DNA of 64,000 bases from Marasmius tenuissimus (taxonomy: Eukaryota; Basidiomycota; Agaricomycetes; Agaricales; Marasmiaceae): the NCBI GenBank assembly GCA_029532415.1, contig JAQOTA010000046.1:2281739-2345738 (forward strand), in the 5' to 3' direction. A model generated the notes under the pieces. That model had not been told where the DNA came from. It saw only the letters and a list, made by a program, of their open reading frames with translations, and did no database searches. Numbering within the stretch: position 1 is the first letter of the stretch; the number at the start of each line of letters is the position of its first letter. Of the stretch, positions 57,381 through 64,000 are shown one piece after another. The translations under genes and the position numbers were made by a program.

Positions 57381-60300
57381 TTAGAGAGAATTAATAGGTC
57401 CAGGTTTATGAGGATAGCGCTCGTGGAATGCTCGGAGGAGGTCCGGAGCGTTGAAGTTGTCTGCCATGACCCAAGAAAACTCCTCGTCGGTGCCTTCGTA
57501 TCCAAGCCATCGGATGCGATATTGTAGCTTGCACTTGAAACGACGGTCGATCTTGGAGTCTAGGATTTCGGAAATCTTGTAATGATCTTCTTCTCCGGTG
57601 TCGAGTTCGACGGGACCCGGAGGAGGCTGGACACAATTCGGAATGGTGTTCGGAAGGATGGATTCGAGTTGGGAAATGTGGAAAGTTGGATGGATGGTAC
57701 TGAATTCAGTCAGAAGTCGGAGGGTATAAGTAACTGGAGATGGTGTAGCAATGATCTCGAAAGGACCTAGGAATTTCTCGGAGATTTTAGCAGTAGGTCT
57801 GGTCGTTTTAATGTACTTAGCGGAGACCATAACTTTATCGCCAATCTTCCATTCCGGCTGAGGCTGGAGATGTTGATCCTTCTGTTCCTTCATACGGGTT
57901 TGGGCGTGAGTAAGTTCTTCTCGGAGCATGGAATGAGCTCATCTAGATCAACTACAAACTCTTGTGCACGGGCGGAAGCCATGTCTCGTTCCGGGTGGAT
58001 GGTGATGTTCGGATGATAACCCTTGTTGGCAAAGAATGGTGAGATTCCAGTGGAAGCGTTTGGAGCATTGTTGTAAGCGAACTCGGCAAGAGGCAGGAGT
58101 TCATCCCAGTTGTCCTGCTGGTAAGAACAGTAGACTTGGATATACTGCTCAAGTGTCTGATTTGCCCGTTCAGTCTGTCCGTCGGTGGAAGGGTGATAAC
58201 CGGAAGTGTAATGAAGATTCATGTCAAGGGCTTTCCTAAGGGAACGCATGAAGTGGGAAACAAATTCGGAACCACGGTCGGAGGTGACGTGCTGAGGAAC
58301 TCCATGCTTAGAGAACACATGGATAACGAAGAGTCGAGCGAGTTGTTTGGAAGTGATATGGATGTCTGTAGGAATGAAGATTGCTTGTTTCGAAGCGCGG
58401 TCGATGATAACTAGGATGGAATTGAAACCGTTAGAGTTCGGAAGTTCCTCGATGAAGTCCATGGATATAGAGTCCCATGGTTGTGCTGGAACCAGAAGAG
58501 GTCGTAGAAGTCTGTATGGCCGACGTTGTGGAGTCTTATTCCGTGCACAAGTTACACAGGAGTGAACGTAGTCTCACACGAATTCTCGGATGAGAGGCCA
58601 TGTATATTGACGTCGGATGGTTTCTAGAGTCCGGTTCGGTCCAAAGTGACCAGAGATGACATGATCATGATATTGTTGGAGGATTCTAAGTCGGAGGTTG
58701 TTGGCTTCGGGAACGTAGATTCTGTCATCTAAACGGAGGAACCCTGTCTCGTCAACAGTCCATCTAGTCTCGTCGGAAGTGTCGGAAGCGGATCAGAAGT
58801 GTTGAATGAGGGAGGAATCTTCTGTCTGAGCAGTCCGGATGTCTTCGTGGAGCTGCTCGACGTCCATGATAACGCTTGTGCGAAGAACTGGACCTTCAAG
58901 GAATGTAGCGCGGAGGGAAGCGGTGAGTTGTTCTTGAGTGAATACAGGTCGGAAGTTGTGTGGATTGAGATGGGTGTAAGGCGTATCCCCCTCTTTAGGA
59001 TAGACGTCCCATCGTCTAGTCAGAGCGTCCGGTTTGCACCGAGCTTGCCAGGACGGAAACGAATTACCATGTTAAAGTGAGAGAGGTACTCGGACCAGCG
59101 TACTTGTCGTCGGGTGAGAATCTTCGTAGTGGTGAAATATTCAAGATTTTTGTGATCTGTTACCACGTTGACTGGATTCTTGGAACCTTCCAGATAGTGC
59201 CGCCAACGTTTGAATGCCTTGAAGATGGCGAGGAGCTCTTTGTCGTGCACATTGTAGTTAAGTTCCAGAGGAGTGAAAGTCCGGGAGTGGAATGCGATAG
59301 GATGGATCTCACCATCGTCGGTCCGGATAGAGAGGATAGCCGCCAACGCATAGTCGGATGCGTCAGTTTCCACAATGATTTCTTGATCAGGAATCCAGTG
59401 CGTAAGGATAGGAGCATGAGTGAATGCCTCTTTCAGAGTATCGAAGGCAGCCTGGCATTCCGGGCTGAAGTTCCAACGAATGTCTTTCCGAGTGAGGCGG
59501 GTTAAAGGAACGGTGATGGCGCTATAGTTGAAGATAAAACGCCGATAGAAGTTGCAAAAGCCAGGAAAGATTGAATATCCTTAACTTTGCGTGGTGTAGG
59601 CCACTTGGTAATGATATCCACTTTGGACATATCCATTCGAAGACCATCCAGCGAAAGAATGTAGCCGAGGTATTCAATAGTATCGGTATGGAATTCGCAC
59701 TTGGAGGCTTTGCAGTACAATCCGTTTGCCCGGAGGCATTTGAGAACCTCCCGGACATGCTTCTTGTGAGAGGAAATGTCATCGGAATAGATAAGGATGT
59801 TGTCTAGGTAAACTAAAACGTTAACATCAAGCATATCGGAGAAAATGTTGTTGACGAAGCGTTGGAAGACTGCAGGTGCGTTGGATAGTCCTTCCAGCAT
59901 AACCTGCCACTCGAATGAGCCGTAACGGGTCTGGAAAGCGGTCTTGTATTCATCACTGTCGGTGATACGCACAAGGTGATAAGTGTGACGGAGGTCAAGC
60001 TTGGTATAGATCCGAGCCTTCCACGGAGCGTCGAGAAGGTCGGAGATGAGAGGGAGCGGATAGCGATCCTTTTGGTAATCTTGTTGAGACCCCGGAAGTC
60101 GACACAGAGTCTAAGATCACCACTCTTCTTCTTGACGAAGGAAACGGGAGCGCCGAAAGGAGATTTGATGGAGTGATGAGCCCGGCCTGGAGATGTTTAT
60201 CAATGAATTCTCGAGAGCTGTGATCTCCGTTTGAGAAAGGGAATAGATCGGACTGAGAGGTGGTTCCATTCCTTCCTCTAACTGAATCTTCATGTCGTCT

Positions 60301-61161
60301 TCTCCCCGATGCGACGGAAGCTGTTTCGACATTTCTGGACTGAAGACGTCAGTGAATTCATGATAATCAGGCGGAATGATTGCCAAATCTTCCTCAGAAA
60401 GTTCCGCTGCGCGTCCGGAAACCGTGTCGGAAAGCGTCATCTGGATGGTGAATGCCCGAGCACCGGATTCGGATTTCACTCGGAGGTAAGCGCCAGCGGA
60501 TATGAGGGAAACCTTCGGAGCTATAGCAGATGGAGCTGAGAGAAGATCAGCGTAGGAATAGATGGGCTCGAATGGATAAGATGGAGACTTAGCCTTGCGC
60601 TGAGGCAATTTAGGCTGAGGAGAGACTTCCGAGAGCTCGGAAGAGTGAGTCGGAAGGGCCGGCTGAGACGGAATAGGCTGTGTCCGGAATTTGATACTGT
60701 TGTTTGACCAGTCAACCAACAGGTTGTAGCGTTGAAGCTAGTTATATCCTAAAACTAGGCTGCAAGCCGAATCAAGTTGAGTGACATAAAAGTCAATCGG
60801 AAGGATGTCTCCAGAAGAAAAAATGATAGGTAAAGAGGCCATGCGTGAAATAGTGGAACCATGAGAACCATTGAGAAGGCGAAGAGAAATAGGTGGTATT
60901 GGAATGGTAGGTACTTGTTACGTTCCACATACTTCGTATCTATAAAGCAGTGGGACAAACCGGAATCAATGAGAGCAGAAAAAGATAATGGTACAGTAGT
61001 AGATGACTGTTCGTGTGTATCAGAAGAAATAGACATATTTGAAGAAAGAGTAAGAGTAAGAGAATTAGGCGAAGAAAGAGTGGCTGCGTTGAGGGTTACC
61101 TCGGTGGAACGATCCGGCTCAACGCAACTCCGAACTCATTCCAAGGGTTCGGAGTTGCGGA
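57381..61161 (-). pseudogene. Mirror copy of Ty3-B pol
   Basis: Same motifs, the same four stops and the same YLDN as on the left. In addition, one-base losses near 57936, 59032, 59560, 60090 and 60170, and another near 60925, break the long RT frame into several pieces. Confidence 0.9.
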
Positions 61162-62848
61162 CTATTTTTTCGCCTCATCCGGTTTGGATGTGGAGGCGTC
61201 CGAAGTAGCCGCAGCATGACCTTTAGCCTGAGAACCGGCCGCAGGTTGCTTCCTACAATCATCTGTCTTGTGCTTTCCGCCACAGAACATGCACAAGTTA
61301 TTCTTCTTCTGACGTTCATTCTCTTCCGGCTTCAACTTTCCGTCCTTACCAAGATACTGGGCAACCGGGTTGGTAATGTTGGAAGTCGGATTCGACCCAG
61401 AGTTGTTGTTGGTGTTGGACTTGTTGCCGGAAGAGTTGCTCAAAGAGTTGCCGGAAGAATTACCGGAGTTCTTGTTAGAGCCACCGAACCTCCAGAAGAG
61501 TTGTTTGAACGATTTCCGGAGTTGTTGTTGGATCTGGAGTTGGAATTGGAATTGTTGTTGTTGTTGTTGTTGGCGCACTTCACTGCTCGGCCCTCTTGGG
61601 ATTTCTCCCCTTCACGTACCCAGTGCGTCCGGTCGTATTCCCGGCACACCACACACAACTGTTTGAGAGTCGAAGGACAAGCACCAACGTTCGGAAGTAA
61701 ATCTTTGATATGCTTTGGCATAGCGCGATAATAGGCATGACGGAGAGCGTTCTCGCCGTAACCGATCTTGGCTGCGAGAGTGTTGAACTGAACCTCGAAC
61801 TTCCCGATTTTCTCCCCTTCTCCCATCCGGAGGTTGTCGAACTTGTTTTCGGCTTCCTCTATTGTATCCACCTGTCCGAAGAACATTTCAAGTTCATTTC
61901 AGGAATGCTTGGAGGCTGAACATCCAAGCGGGTGGATCGGAATCGGTTTCGTAGGATAGGATTTCGGGTTGGAAATATTCAAGGCACATGCCACGGAGGT
62001 AGGAAATGATGTAGTGGATTTTATCAGCATCAGTAGGAAAGTCGGAGGGACAGTGATTGAAAATGATCATACATGAGACGATGAAGCTCAGAAGTTTGTC
62101 GGGTTGAGTTCCGTTGAAGGTATCAGGTTCCTTGACGTTCCCCTTCTTTTCCGGCTTCTTCCCAAGGAGCTGGGCAATGATTTTGTTGTGCTCAAGCATG
62201 GATTGTACGAGTGCCATCATATTGAATTGGTAGAGATCGTTCCCGGGACCTCTAGGGAATCCTGGTCCCCCACCTTGTCCACTGGAGGTCCTCCGCCAGG
62301 AGGTCCACCACCAGGAGGTCCAGGGGTCCGGGTGGTCCGGAATCACCGGGTTTGTGATCGGATGAGTCATCACCTTCTGGCTCCGTATCCGTGTCTCCAC
62401 ACTTGTTACTACCTGCTCAGGATCCGCCCCTACTGCCACCTCGAGAGCCCTTGGGTTCTTTGACCTGTTTGTGTGGATCAAATCCCTCGGGTAACGCTGT
62501 TTCTGTTGGTAGATCAGTATCCCGGGGCATAACTGGAGCTGTAACTGGAGGAGTGGATGGATGTTCTTTGTCAACGGCGGCATCGAAAGTAAAGTCATCA
62601 ATTATCCCCTCATTGGCCTTGTTTTTCCCCTTAGCTGTTTTCGGAGGAGGTTCGTTATGAGCCTTGTCAAGTGCTAGTGCTAGTTTTGCAGGATCAAGCA
62701 CCCCTCGAGGATCTTCAATAGTAGCTGGAGAGAAAACTTGACGGGATGCGGGTTTTGGAGGTGGAGGAGGACGACTGGAAGTTTCAGGTACCTTGTCCCC
62801 TACATAGACTGTTCTGCCATCCTCAAGTGTCCTGTATTTCAAAGCCAT
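61162..62848 (-). pseudogene. Mirror copy of Ty3-B gag
   Basis: ATG at 62848. The left-arm TGA and the extra base at the capsid junction are both present. A further CC to C loss near 61486 shifts the Asn/Ser-rich linker, and small losses in the Gly/Pro linker near 62300 remove the left-arm register. Confidence 0.85.
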
Positions 62849-63137
62849 TGTTGTAGGACGTCAGAGCTTGCTAGGTGGAAGTGGTGCGACGGTATTAAGT
62901 GTGCCGATACGTGGAGTTGATTGTACGTCGATTTGATATTCGGAAGCATGGACACTGCTGCTGAAAACCGCTTGTCGTTTTTTACGTCAACCGTAACGGT
63001 TGGTTGAGATGGATTCGGAAGCGGAGATACTTCCTACGAATTGGTTGGGTGGATCTTCGTTGAAGTGTCCAGGGAATTCAGGATTGACTTGTCTGGACAT
63101 TCAGTAATTTCAACTCAAGGTTCGAGAATTAAAATAC

Positions 63138-63850
63138 TGTTAGGATTGTGCGGATATGACAGCCCAGACGGAAGTCCGAGCAGAAGAGACGGAGACCGAC
63201 GTGCCGGAATGGACTAGTCGGAGTTAGAGAGAGATTCTGACGACCGGAAGGCCGAACGGATGGCTGGACAATAGTCGAAGGTTTCGCCAACGACACCATT
63301 GAGTTGAGTTGTCCTTGACCGAAGGGAAAGGAAGATAAAGATGAGAGGAGATAGAGATAAAGAGACAGAATGAGACAAATGAGATAAAACAGAAACCAAG
63401 TTGATTTTAATCCTGAGGAATACAAGTCGTGAAGTACCTAGCTTATATATGTGTTGATCTCCGAGACCTCCAAGGGGTTCCGGCGATCGTAGTACCAAAG
63501 GTGAGTCAAAAGTGGGAGAGAATATATGTACAGTACGGAAACCAAGACGGAGGGTGAAGTCCCGGAGTCGGAGATGAATCGGAAATGAAGTGTCAGAATG
63601 GAATGTACGGGATGAGTCATGATAGAATGGAAAGTGGAATGTCAGAATGTAGAGTCTACGTACTACTTGGAAATGAACGGTGTATATGTATCTCCGATCT
63701 GTAAGTACCGGGGACACAACGTCGGAATCCAAAGTCATGTTCCGGAAAGGATCGTGAAGGAAGAGAAACATAAAGTAGATTCCAAGTATCGGAATCTCCG
63801 GAAGGTGGATAGAAGCCTTCGGAAACCCCGGAACCGGCATGGATGTAACA
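63138..63850 (-). repeat. 5' LTR of the mirrored Ty3-B
   Basis: 713 bp; three single-base losses relative to the left copy, near 63320, 63346 and 63470, each in a run of two or three identical bases. Confidence 0.93.
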
Positions 63851-64000
63851 AGAAGCGGAACCCAAATAAAACCCAGATATTATTTGCGACTTAGAGAATA
63901 AGAATACTTGGAGAAACGTCACTGGAGATAAAGAACCTACACATCCAGTTGATCGTCCTAGCTCTTTGCGATCTAGGAAAGGCAAAGGTGGTAAAAAGGG

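Larger units (their letters stand above)
55214..63850 (-). mobile_element. Mirror copy of Ty3-B
   Basis: LTRs 55214-55927 (714 bp) and 63138-63850 (713 bp), with AGAAG on both sides (55209-55213 and 63851-63855). Total 8637 bp against 8655 on the left; the deficit is spread over many single-base losses. Confidence 0.95.
41754..64000 (-). repeat. Right arm of giant inverted repeat
   Basis: Reverse complement of the left arm. The sum of paired coordinates is 83506 at the centre, about 83501 near 45.64 kb, about 83622-83636 between 46.8 and 50.2 kb, and 83612 at 63.85 kb. So the right arm loses single bases nearly everywhere but gains about 125 bases in the diverged block 45.64-46.8 kb. Confidence 0.97.
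50869..64000 (+). mobile_element. Mirror copy of the copia element, running off the window
   Basis: Begins TGTTGAATCC at 50869. It contains the gag, a solo LTR, the pol pieces and the nested Ty3-B in the same order as the left arm. Beyond 63855 the copia pol resumes (KKRNPNK..) and runs into the window end. Confidence 0.92.

Noticed and set aside
1..64000. tRNA, rRNA, CRISPR or telomere repeats
   Set aside because: None seen: no cloverleaf with the B-box word GGTTCGA in context, no rRNA core sequence, no regularly spaced repeats, no TTAGGG array at the palindrome centre.

Overview
The window reads as a repeat-rich accessory region of a filamentous basidiomycete (Agaricomycetes-like) nuclear genome. 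The evidence is short GT..AG introns of about 50-70 bases, chromodomain Ty3/gypsy elements, Ty1/copia debris, hAT-like miniature elements, and one seven-helix membrane protein of a type common in agaricomycete genomes. I see no rRNA, tRNA, CRISPR or bacterial gene.

Layout. 1-917: an unidentified ORF on the minus strand, split by a hAT-like MITE (212-660, perfect 8-base target duplication). 1219-1292: a 74-base fold-back insertion. 1333-2048: a solo LTR. 3543-10197: a complete chromovirus (Ty3-A) whose single gag-pol frame is broken only by five TGA codons; a MITE sits in its 5' LTR and a foreign solo LTR in its 3' LTR. 10543-11011: a related solo LTR. 12202-33469: a deep nest. The host is an unusual 2.7 kb element (TGTA..TACA ends, 4-5 base target duplication, one intron-containing orphan gene). 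It is interrupted by a hAT-like MITE and by a minus-strand copia element (14801-32765). The copia element itself carries a second copy of the 2.7 kb element in its LTR, a second chromovirus (Ty3-B, 19762-28416) in its pol, and a probable solo LTR. 33470-41752: the low-copy part, with a spliced seven-helix gene (35461-36855), two diverged Ser/Thr-rich coding stretches, and a decayed partial copy of the seven-helix gene.

At base 41753 the sequence folds back on itself. Everything from 41754 to the window end is the reverse complement of 41752 back to about 19506, in arms of at least 22.2 kb with a one-base centre. The arms are not identical. The right arm repeatedly loses single bases from homopolymers, which breaks frames that are open on the left. 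A block next to the inner 3.9 kb (36.0-37.86 kb against 45.64-47.4 kb) carries real substitutions and indels. The palindrome is therefore either a fold-back join of two haplotypes in an unpolished long-read assembly, or a genuine giant palindrome with patchy homogenisation.

Almost every nonsense codon in the transposon frames is a TGA where Arg is expected. One case is shown directly by comparing two copies (TGA against CGA). Two reverse transcriptases have YxDD changed to YxDN at a GACGA(C/T) site. Both fit CpG deamination of silenced repeats.
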